From: Gammaproteobacteria bacterium
Lineage (GTDB): Bacteria; Pseudomonadota; Gammaproteobacteria; GRL18
NCBI GenBank assembly: GCA_016744375.1
Contig: JADGEM010000035.1
Span: 1 to 47,266, forward strand
Direction: 5' to 3'
Length of the DNA: 47,266 nt
Part shown: in pieces, positions 33,989 to 43,611 of the stretch
Position numbering within the stretch: the stretch's first letter is position 1
Layout: each line of letters starts with the position of its first letter
Notes under the pieces: model-generated
What the model saw: the letters and a program-made list of their open reading frames with translations, nothing else
What the model was told of the DNA's origin: nothing
The model's database searches: none
Position numbers and translations under genes: made by a program

Positions 33989-34798
33989 TTATTTCTTTTT
34001 AGTTGATTTTTTAGAACTTTTTTTAGAACTTTTTTTAGAACTGCCGCCCATTGAAGGGCGCTGTGTTCTGGACAGGTAAGAGGATAATTTTTCATAAACG
34101 GATAATTGGTTGTTATCTTTAAGAATGCAAATAGCCCCTTCAAACATAATTTCAAGATTGATGACTTCAAACATTGTGCGAGATTTTAATTTTCCGGCAA
34201 TGGGCAGAAAAATAACGGTTGCCAGCAAAGATCCGTAAAAAGTTGTTAATAATGCAACTGCCATAGAAGGGCCGATTGTGGCTGGATCATCCAGAGTGCT
34301 CAACATCTGAATTAATCCGATTAAAGTGCCTAGCATACCGAATGCTGGTGCGAAAGTAGCCATTTTTTTAAATACATCCTGAGTATTAAAATGCCGGGCT
34401 TTCATAGAGTTTATTTCTGTGCGTAGTACATGACGAATCATTTGTTCATCAGAGGCATCGGCAATCAGATTGCAGGCACGTTTTAAAAAAGGAGAATTTG
34501 TTTTAACTTCAGAGAGTGCAAGCAAGCCTTTTCTACGACTGAGTTGAGTCAATTGAAGCATGATTTGAATGACTTGATCGGGCTGCTGTTTACTGGTACC
34601 AAAAACGATAAAGGCACTTTTGAAGGCGGTGAGGATATCTTTTAGCGGGAAGGTTAATAAAGTTGCAGAAATCGTACCGCCAAAGACGATCATCATCCCA
34701 GGGACATTGATGAATGTGTTTAAACTTCCACCTAATAATATGGCAGAAAGAATCAGGGCAAAACCAGAAAATATGCCAACCAGAGAAGCAAAATCCAT
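33989..34798 (-). CDS. motA: Flagellar stator protein MotA/PomA
   Basis: A 269-aa inner-membrane protein with four helices (about 5-25, 30-50, 150-172, 182-202). It has the short PomA-type loop structure and the conserved MATFAPAFGMLGTLIGLIQML segment ahead of helix 3, with GSLLATVIFLPIAGKLK in helix 4. With MotB it forms the ion-conducting stator. The last 18 residues are a tail of serine and lysine repeats encoded by a 12-bp tandem repeat, a feature not usual in the family. The start has no obvious strong Shine-Dalgarno. Confidence 0.94.
   Translation of the reverse strand: MDFASLVGIFSGFALILSAILLGGSLNTFINVPGMMIVFGGTISATLLTFPLKDILTAFKSAFIVFGTSKQQPDQVIQIMLQLTQLSRRKGLLALSEVKTNSPFLKRACNLIADASDEQMIRHVLRTEINSMKARHFNTQDVFKKMATFAPAFGMLGTLIGLIQMLSTLDDPATIGPSMAVALLTTFYGSLLATVIFLPIAGKLKSRTMFEVINLEIMFEGAICILKDNNQLSVYEKLSSYLSRTQRPSMGGSSKKSSKKSSKKSTKKK
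34007..34042. repeat. Three perfect 12-bp tandem repeats at the motA 3' end
   Basis: TTTTTTAGAACT occurs three times head to tail (34007-34018, 34019-34030, 34031-34042). Read on the minus strand each unit encodes SSKK, giving the basic MotA tail. The perfect identity suggests recent slippage expansion, and copy number is likely to vary. Confidence 0.92.
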
Positions 34799-34893
34799 AA
34801 ATATCAGTATCCAGCATTATATGACTAATACAACTATAGACCACCCAAACTGATAGGCAAGTTGATTGAATTATTGTGTTTCAGGCGTGTGAG

Positions 34894-36156
34894 CTACCTC
34901 TCCTTATTTTTTTCTTCAATCCACTTACTCATAAAATACTGACTGCGATAGAGATTATGACGTAATATCCGGCCATAGAAATTATTTTTTCTATGTTGGG
35001 AAATTGTCCTCATTAATTGATGTAAGCGCGTTATAAAACGTTCTGAATGTTGCTCTTCATTAAACAGCTGATGAATAATCTGCTGACCATTTTGATGACT
35101 TGTTTGCCAGAGAGATTCATCCTGGTATAAATCAACGGCATATTGGGCAATTTGTTGTTCATCTTGTTGTCCACTTTGGTCTCTCTGTGCTACCAGACCA
35201 CCCCAGTTCAGCTTCTCCACCATTCCTTCCAGACCAATATCAGTGGTAACACAGGGGGTTCCAGCAATAAATCCATCGGCAATTTTTCCTTTGATCCCAG
35301 CACCAAAACGCAATGGGGCAAGGTTTACTCTATATTGACCCAGTGTTTCAAAGACATCCTCAGCTCGGCCTTTAATGATAAAGCCTTGATCGGGTTGGTG
35401 AAGCTGCCTGACTTTGTCAGAAGTGTAGGCACCATAGATGTGTATTTGCGCCTGAGGCATCAGTTTTCTAATGAGAGGCCAGATAGATTGATAACACCAG
35501 AGTACGGCATCCCAGTTGGGTGGGTGGAGGAAGTTGCCTATCATGACAAAATGTTTTCGTGCTGAGAACAAATTTTGATGAGAATGATTATCTAGTGTCA
35601 TCATAAAGGGGCAATAGTGCAGAATCTCAGGTGAAATTTGAAATTCATTGCTTAATAATTGCATTTCATAGCTGGAAATGATCAAGCTGAGATCACAGCG
35701 CAAGATGGCGGCTATTTCACGAATTGCATCATCAGAATATAAGTTAACTTTCTGATCACTTTTTAGTGCCTTTTGACGCGCTCTACGCAGAAAATGCAAA
35801 TCTTGTGTATCAAGGATATTTATGGAATGAGGGCATTGTTCATGGACTCTTGGGGCAAATTGTTCTTCTGTGATAAAGCGATCGTAAAAGACTATTTCCG
35901 GGTTTAAGTCTTTAATATAAGCATCAAAAGAATTATGATTCAGCGCTATTTTGTGGCAGATAATTCCCAGTGGTTCCAGGTTAAAGTTAAACTCAGTTTT
36001 ATCAGCAGCACAGGCAAAGTGAAGTTGCCATTTTTCGTTATTGGGATGAGGCCTATTGATAATGGCTTTGAGCAGAGCAAGTGTTCGATAACCTGCAGCC
36101 GAAGAGCCTGGTTCCGGCCAGAGATGACCGATGAACAGGATTTTGTTTGTATTCAT
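34894..36156 (-). CDS. Glycosyltransferase (GT4-like)
   Basis: A 420-aa cytoplasmic glycosyltransferase of the GT-B fold. The N-terminal half opens FIGHLWPEPGSSAAGYRT, a donor/acceptor loop form seen in GT4 enzymes. The C-terminal half has the nucleotide-sugar motif region LRFGAGIKGKIADGFIAG, with GTPCVTTDIGLEGM following, where the usual family has a glutamate pair around E-x7-E; here the region differs, so donor binding may be atypical. A single glycosyltransferase without a polysaccharide cluster nearby suggests a specialised envelope or protein glycosylation. Its start overlaps the metR stop (ATGA), which couples it to a regulator of an unrelated pathway. Confidence 0.85.
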   Translation of the reverse strand: MNTNKILFIGHLWPEPGSSAAGYRTLALLKAIINRPHPNNEKWQLHFACAADKTEFNFNLEPLGIICHKIALNHNSFDAYIKDLNPEIVFYDRFITEEQFAPRVHEQCPHSINILDTQDLHFLRRARQKALKSDQKVNLYSDDAIREIAAILRCDLSLIISSYEMQLLSNEFQISPEILHYCPFMMTLDNHSHQNLFSARKHFVMIGNFLHPPNWDAVLWCYQSIWPLIRKLMPQAQIHIYGAYTSDKVRQLHQPDQGFIIKGRAEDVFETLGQYRVNLAPLRFGAGIKGKIADGFIAGTPCVTTDIGLEGMVEKLNWGGLVAQRDQSGQQDEQQIAQYAVDLYQDESLWQTSHQNGQQIIHQLFNEEQHSERFITRLHQLMRTISQHRKNNFYGRILRHNLYRSQYFMSKWIEEKNKER

Positions 36157-37094
36157 TTTTTTTCTGTCGAAGCATCGACGGGTGTAATACCTTCAAGATG
36201 ACTTTCTATAATTTGTTTTGCCTGTTTAATAAAGGCAGTAAAATAGGGCTGTTGTTCATCTTCTTTACGAATAGCGGCATAGAGTGTACCCCAGCAGCCT
36301 TTTTCACCTAAGGGTAAAGCTTTGATGCCATATTGCTGCAATACTTTTTTATTAAGTACCCAGCAAGGTAAAGCTGCCACACCCCGGTTGCTGGCAATTA
36401 ACTGTAAGGTCATGGCATTGACCTGAGAATGCCGAACCAGGCTGGGCTCAACACCCGCTGGAGTTAAAAATCGAGTAAAAATATCCAGCCTCTCACGCTC
36501 AACCGGGTAGGTAATCAAGGTGTCATCATACATATCTTCAGCAATAATACAGGCTTCAGAAGCTAATGGGTGTTGTTTGGAAACGGCCAGCAATACCTGA
36601 TAGTTAAATAAGGGAATATAGGTAATTTCGTCACTGTTTCGGATATCAGAAGTAATAATTAAATCCGTATTGGCTCGCAATAAAGAATCCGCTGGGTTCA
36701 GGTCAAAACCGGTTAATAAATCCAGCTCAACATCCGGCCAGTCCAGACGATACTGATCAAGTGTCGGCATTAGCCAGTCAAAGCAACTATGGCATTCTAC
36801 GCCAATACGAAGACTGCCGCTGTCTCCTGTTTTTATTCGGGATAACTGCTGTTCCGTTTGCCTCACCAGAGGCAATACTTTATCGGCCAGTTCAAGTAAT
36901 TTCTGACCGGCGGGAGTAAATCGCATGGGACGAGTTTTCCTGACCAGTACCGGGGTACCCAGATAATCTTCCAGAACCTTAAGCTGGTGAGATAAGGCCG
37001 ATTGTGAGAGATTCAGTTGTTCTGCAGTAGCCACCAGACTGCCAGTGTCTTTCAGACCGACTAATGTTTTAAGGTGACGAATTTCCAGATCCAT
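36153..37094 (-). CDS. metR: LysR-family regulator MetR
   Basis: A 313-aa LysR-type regulator matching E. coli MetR along its length: the N-terminal helix-turn-helix (AEQLNLSQSALSHQLKVLE, about 24-42), VRKTRPMRFTPAGQ, then RIGVECHSCFDWLMPTLDQY and VAALPCWVLNKK in the co-inducer domain. MetR uses homocysteine to activate metE, metH and glyA. No met biosynthetic gene is adjacent, unlike the divergent metR-metE arrangement in enterics. The upstream 646-base gap shows no clear MetR box (TGAA-N5-TTCA). The glycosyltransferase gene overlaps its stop. Confidence 0.93.
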   Translation of the reverse strand: MDLEIRHLKTLVGLKDTGSLVATAEQLNLSQSALSHQLKVLEDYLGTPVLVRKTRPMRFTPAGQKLLELADKVLPLVRQTEQQLSRIKTGDSGSLRIGVECHSCFDWLMPTLDQYRLDWPDVELDLLTGFDLNPADSLLRANTDLIITSDIRNSDEITYIPLFNYQVLLAVSKQHPLASEACIIAEDMYDDTLITYPVERERLDIFTRFLTPAGVEPSLVRHSQVNAMTLQLIASNRGVAALPCWVLNKKVLQQYGIKALPLGEKGCWGTLYAAIRKEDEQQPYFTAFIKQAKQIIESHLEGITPVDASTEKK

Positions 37095-37740
37095 ACGGGA
37101 ACCTTATTTATAAGTAATTATGTAAATGAGACTTCATCACAAATTTACGTACTTTTGTATAAAATCAAAAGCCGTTGGGATTCCAGGGATTAATACCATT
37201 GGCTCCAGAACAATGTCGCTCCGAAGGGTGGCCTACAATGTTATTTGAACGCTGCCCTGGTTTATTTTTTTGATTTTCAACTACTACGAATTACCGTTAT
37301 GGCCATAAAGCGACCATTCATCAGTAGGTATTTTTTGTGAAAAACTCATTTTAGCGCATTTGTGGTCTGGTGTAGAGTACATAATAAAATGTGTAGATGC
37401 ACCTACTATGCAGTTTGTAATATCACACCCATAGGTAAGGCTTGATATAAATCGTAACATATAGCCAGTGAAGATATTTAGTGGTTGTTGATTGTACCAC
37501 TACTTAACTTAAAACAATCCATTGCTTTAGTAAAATCTTCAGTTGAAGAAAAGACTGTTTGGATTTTTTCATGAGAGGTCATTTCATTGCTAGAAAAGTG
37601 CTCATTTACAATATACTGAATAAATTTATCGTTCTTTAGTAATTCGTCCAAAGCTTATCCTTTTATTATTCTTATTTGGATGACTCTATTCTACCAAGAA
37701 TTGTAGGGGGATTGTGATAGGGATTACCCTCGTAATGACC
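37095..37740. other. Long gap between MATE gene and metR
   Basis: A 646-base stretch. It holds the metR promoter region at its left end (toward 37095) and a candidate 57-codon gene at 37478-37651. Between about 37165 and 37260 base composition is more GC-rich, with a short inverted pair CCAGGG (near 37180) and CCCTGG (near 37255), and a 33-codon frame (QKPLGFQGLIPLAPEQCR) that I cannot name. It may hold decayed coding or element remnants. Confidence 0.5.
37478..37651 (-). CDS. Possible 57-aa small protein
   Basis: A short frame starting at TTG 37651 with AGGA six bases upstream and ending at TAA 37478. An in-frame TAA sits two codons before the TTG, so the frame is bounded. The composition reads like real protein (LLKNDKFIQYIVNEHFSS, then TEDFTKAMDCFKLSSG), with amphipathic helices and no membrane segment. 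I recognise no family. It could be a small regulator, a toxin-antitoxin-like relic or the tail of a decayed gene. Confidence 0.4.
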   Translation of the reverse strand: MDELLKNDKFIQYIVNEHFSSNEMTSHEKIQTVFSSTEDFTKAMDCFKLSSGTINNH

Positions 37741-39117
37741 TCAACACTCTATAACCCTTGATGCATAACGTTGACCTATTATTGTGTAGAGTCTAATTGT
37801 CATAAAAACAGCGGAGAGGCTCAGCCCGCATAATAAACCAATCCAGAAACCTTTGGCACCCATGGGTGCTGTGATCATATCGGTTAATGCCAGCATGTAG
37901 CCTAGAGGAAAGCCCACCAGCCAATAGGCGCTAATCGACAGAAACATTGGAATTGTGGTATCTTTTAGACCCCGTAATGAACCGGCTGAGCATAGCTGAA
38001 TACCATCTGAAAATTGATATAAGGCGGTAAATATCATCAGGCTGCTGGCTAATTCAATGATTTCTGTATTGTCAGTATACAGGGCGGCGATATTGGAGGA
38101 ATAACTCATAATAAAAATTGCGGCAATGAGCGAAATGCTCAGACTTATTAAATAACCCGCCTTAATGGTATCACGTACCTGTTGAAACTGGCTGGCACCA
38201 ATTCGTTGACCGACCTGGATGGTCAGACTGATGGATAAGCTCAGAGGCAAGATAAAAATGAGGGAAGAAAAACTCAGGGCAATTTGATGAGATGCAACGG
38301 TCACAACCCCCATGGAGGCCAGGAAAAGGGCAATAATTGAAAAAATACTGCCTTCTACAAAAAAGGCAATACCGATTGGAATCCCAAGTTTCAACAGTTT
38401 TTTTAATTCATCAATATGTGGACTGAATTTAAATTGAAACAGCTTAATGTGTGCAAACTTTCGGCTGTTAAATAAATAGACAATAAGGCACAGAAACATC
38501 ACCCAATGGCTGATAGTCGTTGCCCAACCCGCACCAATTCCTCCCAGAGCGGGTGCACCAAAATGTCCGAAGATCAATATATAATTAGCCATGATATTAA
38601 CCAGTAATCCTAAAAATCCGATAAGCATAACGGGTATCATGTTTGACATGCCTTCATTGAGAAAGCGCAGGATAAAAAAGCCGATGATGCCTGGCATACC
38701 CCAGGCTATTGCCTGTAGATAACCAGTAGAAATTGGTAAAATGGTTGCTTCAACGGCCATAAAAACAAACAGTTCATGAGTGGAAAACAATGCAATGAAG
38801 CTAAGAAAACTGAGTAATAAGCCAATCCAGAGTGACTGGCGGATTGCATGACCAATTCTGGAATACTCTCTGGCACCACAAAATTGCGCTACAGTGGGGG
38901 TAATTGCGGTTAAAATTCCCGCAATCAGTAACATGAGTGGAATCCATATACTGGAACCCACCGCCACTGCCGCAAGATCGATAGCACTAGCATGACCTGA
39001 CATAATAGTATCAACAACTCCCATGGCCATTTGACTGGATTGGGTCGCTACCACAGGAATTGCCAGAGTGACTAACTGGAAGAGCTGTTGTTTAAATAAG
39101 TAAAATTGACTCTTCAT
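37741..39117 (-). CDS. MATE-family multidrug exporter (NorM-like)
   Basis: A 458-aa inner-membrane exporter with twelve predicted helices in two homologous halves. The opening VTLAIPVVATQSSQMAMGVVDTIM and ALGGIGAGWATTISHW (about 180-195) are typical of NorM-type MATE proteins, and the second half carries the matching LKLGIPIGIAFFVEGSIF. These pumps expel cationic drugs and other compounds using sodium or proton gradients. The length fits NorM (about 457 aa). It diverges from the pyruvate dehydrogenase operon and is probably transcribed alone. Confidence 0.93.
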   Translation of the reverse strand: MKSQFYLFKQQLFQLVTLAIPVVATQSSQMAMGVVDTIMSGHASAIDLAAVAVGSSIWIPLMLLIAGILTAITPTVAQFCGAREYSRIGHAIRQSLWIGLLLSFLSFIALFSTHELFVFMAVEATILPISTGYLQAIAWGMPGIIGFFILRFLNEGMSNMIPVMLIGFLGLLVNIMANYILIFGHFGAPALGGIGAGWATTISHWVMFLCLIVYLFNSRKFAHIKLFQFKFSPHIDELKKLLKLGIPIGIAFFVEGSIFSIIALFLASMGVVTVASHQIALSFSSLIFILPLSLSISLTIQVGQRIGASQFQQVRDTIKAGYLISLSISLIAAIFIMSYSSNIAALYTDNTEIIELASSLMIFTALYQFSDGIQLCSAGSLRGLKDTTIPMFLSISAYWLVGFPLGYMLALTDMITAPMGAKGFWIGLLCGLSLSAVFMTIRLYTIIGQRYASRVIEC

Positions 39118-39387
39118 TTTCTGTTAAATAATAGGAAGGTGATGGTTGATGAGTTCTAATGTTCTTTGCATTAATTATAATCTGTATTATAAATAGAAAC
39201 ATAATAACATGGATGGTAAAACAAAAAAGACAATACAAATAGGTTTGGCACTTTGGTACTCAAGCCAGTGAAAATAAAATATCTGTGCACTTTTTCTGCC
39301 CGTCAACATCTATTTGTCAGCCTGTTTTACAACTAATTTAAAAATTCTATATCAGTGAAACCCCTTGCTTTGATAATAGAAACAGCA

Positions 39388-39416
39388 TTGTAATTTGCTC
39401 AGGAATTCCCTATACT
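39388..39416 (+). promoter_or_regulatory. Predicted sigma-70 promoter of aceE-aceF-lpd
   Basis: TTGTAA (39388-39393) and TATACT (39411-39416) are separated by exactly 17 bases, matching four and five of six consensus positions. Transcription would start near 39423, leaving a leader of about 183 bases before aceE, long enough to hold regulation. Confidence 0.55.
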
Positions 39417-39592
39417 TGGACTCAATATTAAACGGCCATTTATTTGCCCTTTGTAAGTTTTTGAAAAATAAGTTAATTAATTTTGTTTTGTAAAAAATCC
39501 ATATAATAAATGTGCTTTCTACAGAATGATAGTTTATAGATAAATAGAGCGATAACAGCCAAAATTAGCATTATCAGATGTTAATGCATGGC

Positions 39593-39597
39593 AGGAG
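39593..39597 (+). promoter_or_regulatory. Ribosome binding site deciding the aceE start
   Basis: AGGAG lies eight bases before the ATG at 39606. It sits downstream of the earlier in-frame ATG at 39588, so the later ATG is the likely start and the six extra codons are leader. Confidence 0.8.
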
Positions 39598-39605
39598 ACG
39601 AAACC

Positions 39606-42287
39606 ATGTCGAATCAGAACTCAAATGAGCAGGTGATTGAGCAGCAGGATAACGATCAACTGGAAACACAGGAGTGGCTGGATGCTCTTGAAAGTGTTTT
39701 GGAAGTAGAAGGTCCTGAGCGTGCCCATTTTTTACTTGAACAGATGATTGAAAAAGTACGGCGTTCAGGTGTTAATTTGCCTCATTCATCAAATACGGCG
39801 TATGTGAATACCATTCCCACCCATCTTGAGCAGGCGATGCCAGGTGATGTTGCAATGGAAGCTAGAATTCGTTCTTTGATCCGCTGGAATGCGGCGGCTA
39901 TGGTGGTTAAAGCAAACCGCATATCAACAGAATTGGGTGGTCATATTGCCAGTTTTGCCTCAGCGGCAACTTTGTATGATATCGGTTTTAACCATTTCTT
40001 TCGAGCACCGACACATGAGCATGGCGGTGATATGGTTTTGTTTCAGGGACATTCAGCTCCGGGTATGTATGCTCGTGCATTCTTGGAAGGGCGGATGGAT
40101 GAAGCTAAACTGGATAAATTCCGTCAGGAAGTCGATGGTGATGGTCTGTCTTCCTATCCTCATCCCTGGTTGATGCCTGATTTCTGGCAGTTTCCAACGG
40201 TTTCTATGGGCTTGGGTCCTATACAGTCTATTTATCAAGCGCGCTTTATGCACTATATGCATGATCGGGGTTTATCCTGTACGCTTGGTCGTAAAATCTG
40301 GGCCTTTATTGGTGATGGTGAAACTGATGAACCCGAAACTCTGGGGGCAATCTCATTAGCCTCTCGTGAAAAACTGGATAATTTAATCTGGGTGATTAAC
40401 TGTAATCTGCAGCGTCTTGACGGTCCAGTGCGTGGTAATGGCAAGATTGTTCAGGAATTGGAAGCTGTATTCCGTGGCGTAGGCTGGAAAGTCATTAAAG
40501 TCATGTGGGGCAGCTATTGGGACCCATTACTGGCTAAAGACAAAGACGGCTTGCTTAAACGACGTATGATGGAATGCGTTGATGGTGATTTCCAGAATTA
40601 TAAATCAAAAGATGGTGCCTATGTTCGTGAGCACTTTTTTGGCAAATACCCTGAACTAAAAGCGATGGTGGCTAATATGTCAGATGATGATATCTGGCGT
40701 CTGAACCGCGGTGGACATGATCCGTATAAAGTTTATGCGGCTTATAAAGAAGCGGCGGATACCGTTGGACAACCGGTGGTTATTCTTGCTCATACGGTAA
40801 AAGGTTATGGTATGGGATCGGCTGGTGAAGGGCAGATGCGTTCGCACTCGCAGAAAAAACTCGATGCCGAAGAAATGATTGCTTATAAAAATCGTTTCCG
40901 CATTCCTATTAGTGATGAACAGGCTGCAAGGGCTGACTATTACCATCCGGGCAAGGACAGTGAAGAATACAAATACATGATGTCCAAACGCGAAGCTCTG
41001 GGGGGTGTCATGCCAGTACGTAATCGTACTGCGGCACCACTGGACATACCGGATGTGTCGATTTTTGAACCTCTGTTAAAGGGCTCAGGCGATAAAGAAA
41101 TGTCAACCACCATGGCCTTTGTGAGAATGCTGACCCTGCTTAGCCGTAATAAAAAGATGGGTGACAATGTGGTACCTATTGTACCGGATGAAGCCCGTAC
41201 TTTTGGTATGGAAGGCATGTTCCGCCAATTGGGGATCTATTCTTCTGTCGGACAGCTTTACACGCCTCAGGATAAAGATCAGGTCATGTTCTATAAGGAA
41301 GATAAATCGGGTCATATTCTTCAGGAAGGTATTAATGAAGCTGGTGCGATGTCTTCATGGATTGCTGCGGCAACAGCCTATAGTAATCACAATGTGAACA
41401 TGGTGCCGTTTTATATTTATTATTCCATGTTTGGTTTTCAGCGTGTGGGCGATTTAATGTGGATGGCTGGTGATATGCAGGCTCGTGGTTTCCTTGTGGG
41501 AGGCACTGCAGGCAGAACCACTCTGGCTGGTGAGGGCTTGCAGCATCAGGATGGTCATTCATTGCTCTCTGCCGCCACGATTCCAAATTGTGTTTCTTAT
41601 GACCCGACCTTTGCTTATGAGCTGGCAGTCATTATTCAGGACGGTATGCGTCGTATGTATCAGGAGCAGGAAAATGTTTTCTATTACATCACTACGATGA
41701 ATGAAAACTACAAGCAGCCTGCGCTGCCCAAAGGGACTGAGAAAGGTATTCTTAAAGGCATGTATCTTCTGCAGGGCGGCGGTAAGCGCCGGAAGAAAGT
41801 GCAACTTATGGGCTCCGGTACTATTTTGCGGGAAGTGATTGAAGCAGCGCGTCTGTTAGATGAAGACTGGTCTATTGACGCCGATGTCTGGAGTGTCACC
41901 AGTTACAATGAATTGCGGCGTGAAGCACTGGATGTGGATCGTTGGAATATGCTGCACCCTCTGGAAGATCCGAAAGTATCCTATATCGAAAAATGTATGA
42001 AAGATCGTCGTGGTCCAGTGCTTTCAGCAACGGATTATATCAAGGCTTACCCCGATCAAATCAGAAAATGGATACCAGCAAAATATGATGTTCTGGGGAC
42101 GGATGGTTTTGGCCGTTCAGATACGCGAGCTCAATTACGCAAGTTCTTTGAAGTCAATGCTGCATATATTGTTATTGCCGCTTTAAAATCATTAGCTGAT
42201 GATGGGCAGTTCCCGGCAGGTAAGGTACAGGATGCCATTGTTAAATATGGTATTGATCCTGAAAAACCAAATCCAGTCACTGCTTAA
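39606..42287 (+). CDS. aceE: Pyruvate dehydrogenase E1 component AceE
   Basis: The homodimeric E1 subunit, 893 aa from the favoured ATG (E. coli 887). It decarboxylates pyruvate with thiamine diphosphate and passes the acetyl group to the lipoyl domain of E2. The cofactor-binding motif runs from GDGETDEPE to [44 protein letters not shown] and [13 protein letters not shown] are highly conserved with E. coli, as is the end [20 protein letters not shown]. It leads the aceE-aceF-lpd operon, with aceF starting eleven bases after the stop. Confidence 0.98.
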   Translation: MSNQNSNEQVIEQQDNDQLETQEWLDALESVLEVEGPERAHFLLEQMIEKVRRSGVNLPHSSNTAYVNTIPTHLEQAMPGDVAMEARIRSLIRWNAAAMVVKANRISTELGGHIASFASAATLYDIGFNHFFRAPTHEHGGDMVLFQGHSAPGMYARAFLEGRMDEAKLDKFRQEVDGDGLSSYPHPWLMPDFWQFPTVSMGLGPIQSIYQARFMHYMHDRGLSCTLGRKIWAFIGDGETDEPETLGAISLASREKLDNLIWVINCNLQRLDGPVRGNGKIVQELEAVFRGVGWKVIKVMWGSYWDPLLAKDKDGLLKRRMMECVDGDFQNYKSKDGAYVREHFFGKYPELKAMVANMSDDDIWRLNRGGHDPYKVYAAYKEAADTVGQPVVILAHTVKGYGMGSAGEGQMRSHSQKKLDAEEMIAYKNRFRIPISDEQAARADYYHPGKDSEEYKYMMSKREALGGVMPVRNRTAAPLDIPDVSIFEPLLKGSGDKEMSTTMAFVRMLTLLSRNKKMGDNVVPIVPDEARTFGMEGMFRQLGIYSSVGQLYTPQDKDQVMFYKEDKSGHILQEGINEAGAMSSWIAAATAYSNHNVNMVPFYIYYSMFGFQRVGDLMWMAGDMQARGFLVGGTAGRTTLAGEGLQHQDGHSLLSAATIPNCVSYDPTFAYELAVIIQDGMRRMYQEQENVFYYITTMNENYKQPALPKGTEKGILKGMYLLQGGGKRRKKVQLMGSGTILREVIEAARLLDEDWSIDADVWSVTSYNELRREALDVDRWNMLHPLEDPKVSYIEKCMKDRRGPVLSATDYIKAYPDQIRKWIPAKYDVLGTDGFGRSDTRAQLRKFFEVNAAYIVIAALKSLADDGQFPAGKVQDAIVKYGIDPEKPNPVTA

Positions 42288-42298
42288 GGGAGAACAGC

Positions 42299-43594
42299 AT
42301 GAGTAAGATGATAGAAGTATTTGTACCGGATATTGGTGACTTTGATGATGTTGAAGTGATTGAATTGCTGGTTTCTGAAGGGGATACCATCAGTGTGGAA
42401 GATTCGCTGATCACAGTAGAGTCCGATAAAGCGACCATGGAAATTCCCAGCAGTCATGCAGGCGTTGTTGCCAAAATTAAGGTTAATGTTGGCGAACGGG
42501 TTGCAGAAGGTTCTCTGGTTATATTGCTGGAAGCAGCTGCAGAGAGAGACACAGCCGCGGTAGATCAGCCTGAAGAAACTGAGCCTGAAAAACTGTCTCC
42601 AATAGAAAAAGCGCCAGAGATAAGGGCTGCTTCTGCAAAAGCTGCCCACATACGAAAACCATCTCCGACCATTAACATTAATCATGATAATTTCAAAAAA
42701 GCCCATGCCTCACCTGCGGTGAGAAAATTTGCCAGGGAACTGGGCGTTGATTTAAGTCAGGTTCAGGGAACAGGGAACCACAAACGTGTACTCAAAGAAA
42801 ATATCCAGAACTTTGTTAAACAGGCTCTGAGAGAGCCTGCTGGAGGTAGAGCCGGTTTAGGTGTTGAGCCTATGCCGGAAGTTGACTTCAGTCAGTGGGG
42901 TGAGATTGAGAGCAAAAAACTCTCTAAAATTAATATTCTCACGGGCAAGTTCATGCATCGTAACTGGGTGAATATACCTCATGTGACGCAATTTGATGAA
43001 GCAGACATTACTGAACTGGAAGCTTTTCGTAAGAAAAGCAATATAGAGTATGCGGATAAAGGCATTAAAGTAACCATGCTGTCATTTGTGATGAAGGCGG
43101 TGGTTATGGCTATGAAAGAGTTTCCTCGCTTTAATTCTTCATTGGATGTCTCAGGCGAGTCACTGATACAGAAGAACTATTATCATATTGGCATCGCTGT
43201 GGCGACACCGGATGGTCTGGTGGTTCCTGTGATCCGTGATGTGGATCAGAAAAGTTTGGGTGAACTGGCGGCTGAATTGCGTGAAGTCTCTATTAAAGCT
43301 CGTGATAAGAAGCTGAAGCCCTCTGAAATGCAGGGTGGCTGTTTTACTATTTCCAGTCTGGGTGGTATAGGAGGGACTAGTTTTACTCCGATTCTCAATG
43401 CGCCGGAAGTGGCCATTCTTGGTGTCTCTTGTTCGAAAATGCAGCCGGTCTGGAATGGTTCTGATTTTGAGCCGCGTCTGATGTGTCCGTTATCACTTTC
43501 TTATGATCACCGTGTGATTGATGGTGCTCAGGGCGCTGCATTTTCAACTTATCTGAGTAAGATATTGTCAGATGTACGCTATTTATTAATGTAA
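42299..43594 (+). CDS. aceF: Dihydrolipoyl acetyltransferase AceF (one lipoyl domain)
   Basis: The E2 core enzyme, 431 aa. A single N-terminal lipoyl domain (about 3-78) carries the lipoylated lysine K44 in [10 protein letters not shown]. After a linker comes the peripheral-subunit binding domain (about 137-173, [15 protein letters not shown]) and the catalytic domain (about 205-431) with the active-site motif DHRVIDG (H404, D408). E. coli AceF has three lipoyl domains; here there is one, with another on Lpd. A strong AGGGAGA site precedes the ATG, and lpd follows after 17 bases. Confidence 0.97.
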   Translation: MSKMIEVFVPDIGDFDDVEVIELLVSEGDTISVEDSLITVESDKATMEIPSSHAGVVAKIKVNVGERVAEGSLVILLEAAAERDTAAVDQPEETEPEKLSPIEKAPEIRAASAKAAHIRKPSPTININHDNFKKAHASPAVRKFARELGVDLSQVQGTGNHKRVLKENIQNFVKQALREPAGGRAGLGVEPMPEVDFSQWGEIESKKLSKINILTGKFMHRNWVNIPHVTQFDEADITELEAFRKKSNIEYADKGIKVTMLSFVMKAVVMAMKEFPRFNSSLDVSGESLIQKNYYHIGIAVATPDGLVVPVIRDVDQKSLGELAAELREVSIKARDKKLKPSEMQGGCFTISSLGGIGGTSFTPILNAPEVAILGVSCSKMQPVWNGSDFEPRLMCPLSLSYDHRVIDGAQGAAFSTYLSKILSDVRYLLM

Positions 43595-43611
43595 ACAATG
43601 GGAATTTAAAA

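Larger units (their letters stand above)
39118..39605. other. Divergent promoter region between the MATE gene and aceE
   Basis: A 488-base AT-rich region that must drive the MATE gene leftward and aceE rightward. The best plus-strand promoter is annotated separately; a second -10-like TATAAT occurs at 39502-39507 without a good -35. I see no clear PdhR operator and no gene. Confidence 0.6.
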
